Positions 1 through 11,032 of a DNA stretch of 64,000 bases are shown in pieces. Position 1 is the stretch's first letter. Each line of letters starts with the position of its first letter. The translations under genes and the position numbers were made by a program. Under the pieces are notes generated by a model that did no database searches, had not been told where the DNA came from, and saw only the letters and a list, made by a program, of their open reading frames with translations. The DNA is taken from NCBI GenBank assembly GCA_022432975.1, contig CM039510.1, positions 27,767,201 to 27,831,200 on the forward strand, in the 5' to 3' direction. The DNA comes from Begonia masoniana. Taxonomy: Eukaryota; Streptophyta; Magnoliopsida; Cucurbitales; Begoniaceae.

Positions 1-654
1 ATAGTTAACATTATGAGTGACACGCTATCAAAATTTCAGGTTCAAATTCATTATGAGCAAGGAATTATGCAAGTGCAAAGTTGTAACAAAAAAAAAAAAA
101 GAAAAACCCTAAAAACAGCTTGTAAACAACCTAGATTCCTAAACAGAAACTTGCACAATTCAACTACAAATCACCTGAAATTTTAACAGGGGTTAGTCCA
201 CAATATGATGAACATGCTGTAAAAATTTCAAATCAAAATTCATTACGAGCAGAAAATTATGCAAGTCCAAAGTAGTAACAAAAACTAGAAAAACCAGAAC
301 TCCTAAACCAGAATTTTAATCTAAACATCCTAGAAAAGTCTAAACAAAACAATGCCAATTTGGACAACAAATTATCACATCAAACTCTCCTAAACATGGA
401 ACATGTAAAAAGATTAAACAAAACAAAACGCATACTAAAACACATTTGGAAAACACCAAAACAACACAATAATTTCAGCAAATATAAACTAACATGAGAA
501 CTCAATTTTAGCATTCATTTTCAAATCCATTCTCTATGTAAATTAATTTTGCCAACACAACCTAAACAACGAAACATGGTTATAAAAACATAAACAAATA
601 TCTATAAACATTCACCTAAACGAAATCGAAATTATGACTCAAAACACAACATTA

Positions 655-935
655 GAACATGCTTTTATTCAAGAATAACATCCCGAAATTAAACAGATAT
701 GGGCCATGGTTAGTTCATGCTTGCTTACCAGAAACATGAGGTTAAGATGGTAAAGTCATATCATATAATTTCACAGTAATGAAATCCAAATAAACAGCAA
801 ATTCAAACACAAACAAAAGAACATGTTTTTTTCAAGAAAACACTCTGAAAATTAAACAGATACGGACCATGGTTAATTCATGCTAGCTAATCAGTAACAT
901 GAGGTTAATATGGAAAAATCATATCAGGTAATTAT
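655..935. repeat. Diverged direct duplication, about 165-bp spacing
   Basis: Two blocks (about 655-770 and 819-935) share AAACAGATA-GG-CCATGGTTA, TTCATGCT and AACATGAGGTTAA in the same order with scattered substitutions. They look like an old tandem duplication within the A-rich internal region. Confidence 0.7.
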
Positions 936-991
936 CATAACAATGTAATCCAAAGAAACAAGTTCAGACACAGACAAACATAAAACACAAG

Positions 992-1140
992 TTGCTCTCG
1001 GTCAACAGTTCCGAAGAGTCTCCACACAGAAAATAAAACTAAACAGAATTTGCTCTCGGTCAACAGTTCCGAAGAGTCTCCACACAGAAAATAAAACTAA
1101 ACAGAATTTGCTCTCGGTCAACAGTTCCGAAGAGTCTCCC
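992..1140. repeat. 58-bp tandem repeat, about 2.5 copies
   Basis: Units begin at 992, 1050 and 1108, each opening with TTGCTCTCGGTCAACAGTTC. The first two are near identical and the third is partial. The repeat sits inside the non-coding internal region of the minus-strand element. Short open frames across it are only translations of the repeat. Confidence 0.9.
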
Positions 1141-2758
1141 AACAGACTTAAACTAAAAATGGACAAGAAAGTACCTTTAAGCAGAGCAATTAACAGCTCC
1201 AAAATTGCCAATTAAGGAGGCCTCTTGCCTTGGGAGATGGGTACAAAAACTGCACAACAAATGTTACGAAAAACACACACACAACAGAGACTAAGATATG
1301 CAAAAACAGCAACCTAGAACTAAACAATGATGCAAGGTTCAAATGCTAAACCTCTTAGCAATTTGAACAACATACAACAAACACCTAAACGATTCTAATA
1401 TGCTGGAATAACAACAACAAAAGATCAAAACACACACTAGAACAACCTACATTGCAAAGCTAAAACATGCTAGATATAGTTTTCTAAATGCCTTAAACAT
1501 TCAGCAATTGCAACCTAAAAAACAAAATCTAAAACACAAACTAATCAGCAAGAAAGACTCAAGAAAACAACATTTAAAACTCAAGAAAAACACTGAGACA
1601 CATGCTGAAAAACAGCAAAGGAAAATCACAAAGGAAACAGCAAAGAAAACAGCAAAAAAAATCTAAACAGAATTATCACTCAAATCATTATGTATGCTGT
1701 GAAATATTTTCTGCTAAAACTCAGCAACTACCCTTAGTGAATGACTCTAAATAGGGCAGCAAAAGTGCTGCATAAACCTAGCAAAAATGGACTCCTAATG
1801 CTGCAGAAAACAGCAAATAGACAAGAAGAAAAGAAGCAGAAAAATTTTCAAAAACCAGAACAGAATTTTGAAAACAAATCAACTCCTAATCATGGACTCT
1901 AAACAGAACATGCTGAGACAATTTGGACACTAAAATGAGAGGCAAAGTTGTTGCAAAAATTCAGTAAAACAACTCAACAAGTTGCTGAAAAACTCAGCAA
2001 ACCAGAACAGATTTACAAGCAACTTCCACCTGTAAACTTGGACACAGATTAGAAAACTACAGCAAGCTAAACAAGCTAACAGCAATCCAAAACTTAAACA
2101 CATGCTAAAACAGATTGCAAGATGCTTAAGATGTTCAGCAAATGCAACAGCTACACAGAAATCAAAAGATCACAGCAAACAACAACTAAAACAAGAAAAT
2201 AGAAACAAAAGAAATGACAAACAGGACATATGCTAGCTGAGCTTCGGTCTAAATAAAATAATTTGAGTTCAAGCAATATTGTCCAGGTTCTGTAAACAAG
2301 AAACAAACGTGCATATGATGATAGAAAACAAAACCAGATAAAAACCACAAACATAATCATAAAATAACAATTTACCCAATCTGAATTCTAACAGAAATCA
2401 AAGTGATCAATTGCTAAACAAGTAACAAATAAGTTAAGCATGACTGAACACAAACCATGAAAAGAAACAAAACAGAATAGAAACATGCAACAAGAAATAG
2501 GACACAAAAAAAAAATCAAAACAGAACACAAGACACGACAGTTTTAAACAGTGAACATAAACTCTTAAACTAACATGCTTAACACATTCTAGAAACAGAG
2601 AACAAACATGCTAACTCACCTAAAACCATCCTAAAACAATCTAAACATAAAATGAAATAAGACATGCATGCTGACAGAAAACAACAACAAAGCTGAGAAG
2701 ACACTCAACAGAAAACAGGGGAAAACAGAACCCGAATTGTGCAAACAAGAGCACTTAG

Positions 2759-2770
2759 GCTCTGATACCA
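2759..2770 (-). other. Primer binding site (initiator-Met tRNA type)
   Basis: On the minus strand this reads TGGTATCAGAGCC, the usual plant LTR-retrotransposon site complementary to the 3' end of initiator methionine tRNA. It lies two bases inside the proposed LTR edge at 2773, which fixes the element's orientation as minus. Confidence 0.8.
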
Positions 2771-2772
2771 AA

Positions 2773-3574
2773 TGTTAGGTTCCAGGCCTGCAATGGGGTT
2801 AGAAATGCACATGCGGAAGATAGCAAAATGAGACAATGATCGGTGCTCAAAGGAACACCCCAAAACATAACAGAAAATCGATAAATAGGGCAATAAGAAA
2901 TTGAAAATGGCGAGAGGGGGAGAAGAGTGATACCGAGCTTCCAAGAAGTGGGTGCTGTGCAGAATGGTGCGGAAATGATGGAGGAGTGGATTGAAGACCC
3001 CAAACCGACCCAGAAACGATTCGGCGTTTTGGGTGACAGAAATTCGTCGTTGCCAGCGAAGGATTCTCGGCGGAGGTCCACTATGGCATTCGCCCCTTTT
3101 CTTCATTGCTTCCATTGCCTAGAAGAGGAAGAAAGGGACTAAGATCACCTCCTAGCAGCCACGAGCTCGGGATGAAATCAGGGGCTTCATCCAGGCGCTG
3201 TGCGCCGATGAAGCACCGAGAGAAAATCTCTCTGTCGCTCGCGGAGAGCGTTCCAAACAAGAAGAAAACTCCTTTGCAATTCCAAAAATTCGTAATATAA
3301 GCTAACTTGATTACAGAGGTGGAGAGAAGATTAAATACAAGAGGAAGAATTCGGGAAAGAAGAAGGAGAGAAGAGAAGCTCTGGAAATCGTCGGGCAACG
3401 GTTTGATTTGTAGCCGTTGGAGCTTCTGCAGAAAGCTGGCAACCTGTTCGCTGGGCAGTGTTTCTCCAGGGCCGGTTCACTCCTTGTAGCTTGGTTTAGC
3501 CTTGGTTCAGTCCGGTTCAAGCTTTAGTTCTCCTTTGTTCAGCCGGTTCAGCCTTGGTTCACCTCGGTTCAACA
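2773..3574 (-). mobile_element. 5' LTR of a minus-strand LTR retrotransposon
   Basis: The block is bounded on the plus strand by TGTTAGG at its left and TTCAACA at its right, giving the TGTT...AACA inverted ends expected of an LTR about 802 bp long. The primer binding site follows directly on the minus strand. A TATA-like GTATTTAAT occurs near 3330 on the minus strand, followed by a GC-richer segment resembling a transcribed leader. The right half is rich in GGTTCA/GAACC motifs. Several open frames of 60-136 codons overlap here on both strands, but none resembles a known domain, so I treat them as chance frames. The partner LTR is outside the window. Confidence 0.65.
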
Positions 3575-3876
3575 TCCCCTTTTGAAGACTATTACAAACG
3601 TACATTCAAAAGGCTAAAAGTTTGCCAATTTACAAGTCTTAAACAAAATTAAAGTATTTTAAATTACAAATAAAATAAAACGAAAGCTTGGTTACAAAAG
3701 TTGAATTTAAGGAAAACAAATTCCTTCTTCATTCCAAGCTTCGGAAAGCCAATTTACCTACATAATTCCACAAATCCATTAGATAGATAAAATAGATATA
3801 TACTTACCTTGACTTGTGTTTAAACGGTTCGAACTGTAGGCACATTATGGTGAGTCTTTGGAACCCGGGGCATATC
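3575..3876. other. Unassigned AT-rich spacer
   Basis: No gene or recognised repeat is seen. It separates the LTR at 2773-3574 from the truncated Tekay LTR that begins at about 3877. It has no counterpart in the complete LTR at 9630-11965. Confidence 0.5.
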
Positions 3877-4974
3877 ACCTATCTACCCAACCAAAGAAAT
3901 AAAGCAAACAATCCACTAAGATCCTCGACGCTAAATCGAAGTACGGTGTAGACCAATCGGTCAGAGTAAGTCACGAGAACTTACCTTGAGCGCACTGAAT
4001 CTCAAGCTTTGTCCACGGGAGTTGTGTGTCTGAGGCAAAACACGATATTCGTCGTTAAAACCAATTTAAGCTATTGACGTCTAAATTTATCGAAACCTTA
4101 ACTAAGGAATTCCTTAAAACTTCTAACCCATCTAATCGAGACATTTAAACGACTAATTCATGCTCGAGGATTCGAAATTACAATTAACGAACTTCTCCAA
4201 AAATTCCTAATTTTTAACCCTTTCACAATTTGATTTAACTTCGTCCAATAACGTCAAACACGTGCAATACATACTTAATCAAGGCCACCCTATTAATTAC
4301 AAACCCTAATTCGTATTTTTGACGAAACCCTAATGGAAACCCTAACGTTAAATCGGTCCAAAAATTGAAAACTAATGCTATAGAGTCATAGATTCATACC
4401 TAGGATTGCGATTGGAGGAAGAATCACGAAGAACGGAAGTCGATCGGAGATCGGAACGGAGGAGAATCGCTCGCGGCCGAGAGAGAAAGCTCTCTGTCGT
4501 TTTCGCGAAACATAGAAGAAGAGAGAAAGTGAGGGAGAGAAGAAAGAATTGTGATTTTATAAAATTGATTTGGCAGATTACCTTTTTGCCCTTCTTTGAT
4601 TTTTATAACTACTTCGTCATTCGTTTCGTAAATCGGCTAACTATTCGGGTTATCGAAAACTCCATATTTTGCCAATAACTCCTATTCGTTGCCAGGGCTT
4701 TATAAAAACTGTCCGTTCGCAATTTGGACCTCGTTTACTATTTTTACTAAAACGTCCTTCATATTACGAGAAATGTAATTACTCGGAATATAGCGTTTAA
4801 TCTCCGAAAATTCCCATAATTTCCTTAAAATTCCTATTAATCCTTAGGATCGTAATGACGCTTTCTGTTTGCGAAACTAATTTGATTTGACATATTTATG
4901 GAAAATGCCACATATATATAAAATATAAATATAATATATATTAAATCCAAAATCCGTACAAGCCGGGTACTACA
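3877..4974 (-). mobile_element. Truncated 3' LTR of the minus-strand Tekay element
   Basis: This block aligns by eye with 10880-11965 with scattered substitutions and ends at the same GCCGGGTACTACA edge. The homology begins abruptly at ACCTATCTACC near 3877, so roughly the distal half of the LTR has been deleted or replaced. The retained part includes the promoter-proximal segment and the conserved 45-nt exon-like block described for the 5' LTR. Confidence 0.85.
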
Positions 4975-4987
4975 TTCCACCCACCTT
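4975..4987 (-). other. Polypurine tract
   Basis: On the minus strand this reads AAGGTGGGTGGAA directly before the LTR start TGTAGTACCC. It is the expected plus-strand priming site for reverse transcription. An imperfect stem, AATTTTGTGGACAAAATT, lies just upstream, between the pol stop and this tract. Confidence 0.85.
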
Positions 4988-5014
4988 ATTTAGAATTTTG
5001 TCCACAAAATTAAA

Positions 5015-8000
5015 TCATGCAAACAAATCAGGATACGTAGTCATCATATCCTGCTGTCGTTCCCACGTAGCCTCCTCCACCTCGTGGTTCCGCCACAAAT
5101 CTTTGACCAGTGGAATCTCTTTGTTGCGCAAGACCTTGGTAGAATACTCCAAAATGCGTATCGGCCTCTCCTCATAACTCAAGGTTGGCTGTACCTCGAT
5201 CTCTGTAGTCTCCACGGCATGTGATGGATCACGCAAACATCTCCGAAGCATAGATACGTGGAATACGTCGTGGATACCCTCCATAGAAGCCGGAAGCTGT
5301 AATCTGTACGCCAACTTCCCGATCCTCTTCAGAATAGGAAAGGGTCCCACATATCGAGGGTTTAACTTACCCCTCCTTCCAAATCTCGCTACGCCCTTGA
5401 ACGGAGAAACTTTAAGATACACCTCATCTCCTTCTTCAAACTCTAGCTCTCTCTGTCGTGTGTTAGCATAGCTCTTCTGTCGACTCTGAGCTATCACGAT
5501 GCGCTGTCGGATAACAGCAATCTTCTCTGTCGTCTGCTGTAGAATCTCAGGACCAACGATGCTGGCCTCGCCAACCTCGTCCCAATATAACGGAGATCTA
5601 CACTTCCGCCCATACAGCGCCTCGTACGGTGCCATGCCGATGGTAGCCTGGAAGCTGTTATTATAGGAGAACTCGATCAGTGGCAAATACCTGCTCCACG
5701 ATCCCTGAAACTCCAGCACACATGCTCTGAGCATATCCTCCAGAATCTAATTCGTCCTCTCTGTCTGTCCATCAGTCTGAGGATGAAATGCGGTGCTGAA
5801 ATTAAGCTGAGTCCCCATAGCTTTGTGCAGACTATTCCAGAACTTTGATGTAAATCTCGGATCTCTGTCTGAAACAATCGAAACTGGCACGCCGTGCAGT
5901 CTGACAATCTCCTGCACATAAAGCTCGGCGAGCTGATCCATAGACGATGTCATCCTCACAGATAAGAAGTGGGCTGACTTTGTCAATCGGTCCACAATAA
6001 CCCATACGCCATCATGGCCCTTCGTCGTTCTCGGGAGCCCCACAATAAAGTCCATGGAGATCTGCTCCCACTTCCACTCCGGAATCGGCAGTGGCAATAA
6101 CGTTCCGGCCGGTCTCTGGTGCTCTGCCTTCACCTGTTGACATACTAAACAGGTCTCAACGTACTTGGCAACCTCCCTCTTCATGTTCGGCCACCAGAAG
6201 TGCTGTTTCAAATCCCGGTACATCTTGGTACTCCCCGGGTGCACAGAATATGCCGAAGAATGTGCCTCGGCCAATATCTCCTTCCTCAGATCCTCGTCGC
6301 TAGGCACGTACCACCTATGCCCGAACTTCAGAATACCATCCTCTGATAAATGAAAATCCGACGAGGCTCCCAATGTCATGCTGGATCGAAGCTCCATACA
6401 CTCCGAATCACTCTGCTGAGCCTCACGTATACGATCCAGAATAGTCGGCCTGAGAGAAATGTTGGTGAGCATACTGGACAACTCTGCCACTACCTCCACG
6501 TCAAACCTCTCAATCTCAGACCGCGGAGTAACCGACATCGCTGCTAATGAAAGTTGACTCGCAGAAGGCACTCTACTCAAGGCATCAGCAACCTTGTTCG
6601 CCTTCCCCGGATGGTACTTGATATCAAAATCATAATCTTTGACGAACTCGAGCCATCGTCTCTGTCGCATGTTCAGCTCCTTCTGCGTAAATAAGTACTT
6701 CAGGCTCTTGTGGTCATAAAATATCTCGCACTGCTGCCCATATAAATAATGTCTCCATATCTTCAGTGCGAAGACCACAGCTGCTAACTCAAGGTCGTGC
6801 GTAGGGTAATTCTGCTCGTACGGCTTCAACTGCCGAGAAGCATATGCAATGACTCTCCCCTCCTGCATCAATACACAACCGAGTCCCACTCCAGATGCAT
6901 CGCAATAAATACTGTATCTGACACCTTCAACAGGTAGCGCCAGTACTAGAGCGGTGGTCAACCTCTGCTTTAACTCCATAAAACTATTATCAGAAGCAGC
7001 CGACCATACAAACTTCTCGTTCTTCCGAGTCAATCGTGTAAGAGGAATTGCGATTTTCGAGAATCCCTCTATAAACTTCCGATAATAACCGACCAATCTG
7101 AGAAATCCACGCACCACACGTACATTCTTCGGCTGTGGCCAATCTCTGACCACCTGTATCTTGCTTGGATCAACAGAAACTCCGTCCTGTGATATAATAT
7201 GGCCCAGAAAACTCACTCTGTCAAGCTAAAATTCGCACTTCGAAAACTTTGGATATAGCTGGCGTTGACTCAGAATCTGTAAAACGATCCTCAGATGCTC
7301 CTCGTTCTCTCCCTTAGACTTAGAGTAAATCAGGATGTCGTCGATGAAAACCACCACGAACTTGTCCAGATACTCCTTGAAGACACGGTTCATCAGATCC
7401 ATGAATGCTGCAGGGGCGTTAGTGAGTCCAAAAGACATAACAAGAAACTCATAATGCCCGTACCTCGTTCGGAAAGCTGTTTTCTGAACATCTTCCTTCC
7501 GGACCTTCAGCTGATAATAACCCGAGCGCAGGTCGATCCTGGAGAATACTCGGGCACCCTGTAGCTGATCAAATAGGTCATCAATCCGGGGCAACGGATA
7601 TTTATTCTTCACCGTTAATTTGTTCAACTCTCTGTAGTCGATGCACATCCTGAGGGTCCCGTCTTTCTTCTTGACAAACAGAACGGGCGCACCCCAAGGT
7701 GATACACTGTGTCAGATGAAACCTTTCTCTAATAACTCATCGAGCTGAGTCTTCAGCTCTTTCAACTCGGCTGGTGCTAACCGATACGGATTTTTGAACT
7801 TTGGTGCAGTGCCCGGATACACATCAATAGTAAACTCAATCTCCCGGTCCGGCGGTAATCCGGGAAGATCATCAAGGAATATATCAGAGAAATCTCTGAC
7901 GATAGGAATGTCGCTCGGCTTCAATCCGCTGAGCAACTGACAATCAAAGACAGAGGCCAAATAAATAGAGCACGCACCTTTGAACTGCTCGTTGACCTCC

Positions 8001-9467
8001 ATAGAATAAGAGATGGGCGATCCACTCAATCGGTTCATCGCCTGATAAGAAAACTCGGCTCTATCCGGGGGTCAGAAGGTCACTATCCCGGATCGACAGT
8101 CGATAGTGGCGAAGTGCTGCGATAGCCAGTCCATCCCTAAGATAAGATCGTACCGCTCTATGCCCATAACTATCAAACGAGCATAAAGGGTAACATCCCC
8201 CACTGAGATAACGTTGCCCTGGAGAATACGTTCTGACTGCATAAACTCTCCTGAAGGCAGCATCACTCGATACTCGACCCCAGCTAACTCAGACTCTAGC
8301 CCCAATCTAGCCATGCATGTAGTCGATACGAAGGAGTGTGTAGCTCCTGTATCCATCAAAGTAAATACAGCAACGCCCATAAGTAAGATAGTACCTGCAA
8401 TCACGGCAGGCTGAGCCTCGTCATCAACGTCGCCAGGTTCAATAAAGGCGAAAATCCTGGGCATAACTCTCCTCTGATCTCCGCCCAACTGATCTCGGCC
8501 CTGCTTCGGGCAATTTCTGACGAAGTGGCCGATATCTCCACATCTGTAACATTTATTCGTGCCCACTCGGCACTCGCCACTATGCTCGTTTTGGCACTTC
8601 GGGCACCATAGTAACTGAGAAGCCTCCTGCACTTGCTTCCCCTTGCCCCGATCGTTACCTCCATCAAGAGGTCTCTTCACACCCCTTGGCTGCTGCTGAG
8701 GCTGTGCTCTAGGTTGCCATCCTCGGTTCTGCGACTGAGGACGGATCTCTCGGAAGAAGCCCTTCGCTGGCTCCCTCGGTCTAACACAAGTGGCTCTGGC
8801 AGCCTCGATATCCAGAGCTCTAGCTGTAATGTCAGAAAAGGGTACATCAATAATACCTGAGACCACCACGTGCATCCGGATCTCTGGATTAAGTCCCTCC
8901 ATAAACTGGTGCACCTTCTCCTCATTGTCGCTGACAAGGCGCGGTGCAAATCGCGATAAGGCCTCAAACTTCCGAATATACTCTGCAACTGAACCAGTCT
9001 GCTTCAGCTGCATAAACTCGTTCCACTTGGCCACTCTCACTGTGCGGCTGAAATACTTATCGAAAAATAAGAACTTGAACCGATCCCAAGTCATAACCGA
9101 TACGTCCGTCATCGCTTTGATTGAATCCCACCAGAAACGGGCATCCATCGCTAAGTGAAAAGGTAGCATACGCCACCTTGCTCCCGTTCCCTACATCGGC
9201 ATAAGCTAACATATCCTCCATTACCCTGATCCATTCCTCGGCACGTGTCGGATCTGGTGATTGGCCTTCAAATACTGGGGGCCGTAGGCTTTGGAACCTT
9301 TGCATACCCTGATTACTGGGAACTATCAAATCGTGGGCTCTCTGGTTCTCCCGATTCACTAAGTCCGTAATCTGTTGCGCTTGCCGGTCCATATGCTGAG
9401 ACTGGCGATCTATCAACTCCGTAAATCGATCTAGCGCGTCATCTCTAGGATCCCTTCCTCGAGTCAT
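5015..9467 (-). pseudogene. Decayed gag-pol polyprotein of a Tekay-type chromovirus
   Basis: Read on the minus strand from ATG at 9467. The gag capsid region comes first, then a CCHC knuckle (CYRCGDIGHFVRNC, near 8560-8520). Next are the aspartic protease motif DTGATHSF (near 8350), reverse transcriptase with FIDDILIYS (near 7330), RNase H starting [10 protein letters not shown] (near 6900) and an integrase HHCC finger. The integrase core has the D, D and E expected in MDF, SDRD and TER contexts. A C-terminal chromodomain is present, with [12 protein letters not shown] near 5110 and the terminal TGA at 5015-5017. It is broken by a frameshift near 9165 in gag and by in-frame stops near 8072, 7710, 7223 and 5745. 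The stops replace residues that are Arg, Trp or Gln in related copies here. It is not expected to make a full polyprotein. Family assignment is firm. Confidence 0.92.
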
Positions 9468-9480
9468 AGTTATAAAAATC

Positions 9481-9542
9481 CTATAAAAACCAAAACAATA
9501 ATCTTAAGAAACAAAATCAAATAAAGCTATAAACAGACTTAC
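9481..9542 (-). other. 62-nt intron-like segment in the gag leader
   Basis: On the minus strand CAACT is followed by GTAAGTCTG, and 62 nt later TTTTTATAG precedes GATTTTT and, shortly after, the gag ATG at 9467. Donor and acceptor contexts fit plant introns, and the segment is AT-rich. The plus-strand elements have a segment of identical length in the same position (28877-28938 and 38576-38637) after the same CAACT. Splicing is an inference; 62 nt is near the lower limit for plant introns. Confidence 0.45.
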
Positions 9543-9612
9543 AGTTGATGAACGATGTCCGCGTAGTGGCTGTGCAGTCGAGCAGTCTACAGAACCGATT
9601 TTAAAACCCGGG

Positions 9613-9625
9613 GGCTCTGATACCA
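9613..9625 (-). other. Primer binding site (initiator-Met tRNA type)
   Basis: The minus strand reads TGGTATCAGAGCC, four bases inside the LTR edge at 9630. It marks the start of minus-strand DNA synthesis and confirms that the right-hand LTR is the 5' one. Confidence 0.9.
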
Positions 9626-9839
9626 TAAATGTAACATCCCTAATACTGTACCCATTTTACCCGAATAAATTTTTCGTTTTATTTTACACTTTATGCGGAA
9701 ATTAAATCGGAATTGAAATCTCCATTTTAAATCAGTAAAAACAAATCAATTATAAACTTAAAACCATTTAAAAACAATTAATAAAACTATTAAAACATTT
9801 ATCAATTGGTGAAGGGCAAAACCGGAAAGCAGAGGCAGA

Positions 9840-9998
9840 AGAAAGGCAGCGACTAATCGCTGCAAACGCCGCATTATTCAGCGACCAGTCGCTGCATAAT
9901 GCAGCGTACGATCGCTGCACAATGCAGCGACCAGTCGCTGTATTGCAGCGACTAATCCCTCTCTGGAATCCGAGATTCCAGAGAGCTACATTTCCGAG
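9840..9998. repeat. Palindromic GCAGCGAC cluster and CTCTGGAATC hairpin in LTR
   Basis: Repeated short inverted words (GCAGCGAC, AGCGACCAGTCGCTG, CGATCG) are followed by the inverted pair CTCTCTGGAATC / GATTCCAGAGAG at about 9959-9987. The cluster is much richer in CpG than the surrounding LTR. Comparable clusters occur at the same end of two other LTRs (49160-49365 and 57040-57215). Confidence 0.8.
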
Positions 9999-10987
9999 AT
10001 TTCCAGAGACTTTCTTCCTTACTCTCCACATAAATTATCTCATTTCTCAAATTAAACGAACTAAACATACGTTAAACTGTCGTAAAAACGAACTGCATGG
10101 ATACGTTTAAAAGTTGTCTAATCTTCCTGTTTCAAATTCCAAGTAGTTCCAGTAAAAACTATAAAAACACTGATTATAAATAGATTTCCATAAAACGTTT
10201 AAAACATCAAATATGAACCTAACATCTAACCATATCCAAACATCCTAGTTCGTCTATACATACATCATCCATTAATCCCACAAAATACTCACACAGACAT
10301 CCCCACGGGTCAAAACGCACCGACTGCTCAGCACACTCCCGCAGGCATTCTCCATCAACAGCATCAGACATCAGGAGGAGGAACGTCATCCTCACCTGGT
10401 TCAATGTCACCTAAAACGTCACCTACACCATACAGACATCTATGAGATAATTAAATCTCAGTAAGCTTCGTAAATGCAGATGCATGCGTGCGTATGCCAT
10501 TCAGAAAACATGCTCAGATTCAGATACAGAAACATATACAAATTCAGAGTCAGATTAATTACGTCGCAGACAGAATGTCACCGAGATCGCAACCCACTAA
10601 CCGGAGAGAGCCCATCCTGCGGTCGGACTACTCTTTCCAGCTAGAGGAGGGGGGTACACGCTTACAACACGTACAGCTATGCCTGAGCCCCACCTTGCGT
10701 GACCAGATACAGATTACGTTTATTCATTACAGAGGTTCATTCGTTTTCTTAAAACACGTGCAGAAATTTGTTTTCATGACATTTGAAATACGTGATGCAT
10801 TGAACATATATCAACATAAAATAAACAACCAACATGCATACCATCAAGACCAAAATAGCATAACCTAAAACAATTATAAACCTATCTACCCAACCAAAGC
10901 AATAAAGCAAACAATCCACTAAGATCCTCGACGCTAAATCGAAGTACGGTGTAGACCAATCGGTCAGAGTAAGTCACGAGAACTTAC

Positions 10988-11032
10988 CTTGAGCGCACTG
11001 AATCTCAAACTTCGTCCACGGGAGTTGTGTGT
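10988..11032 (-). other. Conserved 45-nt exon-like block in LTR
   Basis: On the minus strand it is entered at GCCTCAG and left at CAAG/GTAAGTTCTCGTG. It corresponds in position to blocks of 45-51 nt in six other LTR copies in this window (for example 26840-26885, 17941-17987 and 48058-48102). The truncated LTR copy near 3990-4030 has it too. Confidence 0.5.

Larger units (their letters stand above)
1..2758 (-). mobile_element. Non-coding internal region of a minus-strand LTR retroelement
   Basis: This stretch is strongly A-rich on the plus strand (T-rich on the element's strand) and holds no convincing coding sequence on either strand. It lies directly downstream, on the minus strand, of a primer binding site and LTR at 2759-3574, so I read it as that element's internal region or long leader. 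The absence of gag or pol over 2.7 kb suggests a non-autonomous (LARD-like) element or a very long untranslated leader. It contains diverged internal duplications (about 20-80 versus 215-270, and 655-770 versus 819-935) and a 58-bp tandem repeat. The other end lies outside the window, so element type and length stay open. Confidence 0.5.

Noticed and set aside
2705..3115. A 136-codon minus-strand frame as a possible host gene
   Set aside because: It lies wholly within a proposed LTR between its edge and promoter, overlaps other frames on both strands, and shows no recognisable domain.
10488..10868. A 126-codon plus-strand frame as a possible gene
   Set aside because: It lies inside the 5' LTR of the minus-strand Tekay element, antisense to it, with no known domain.
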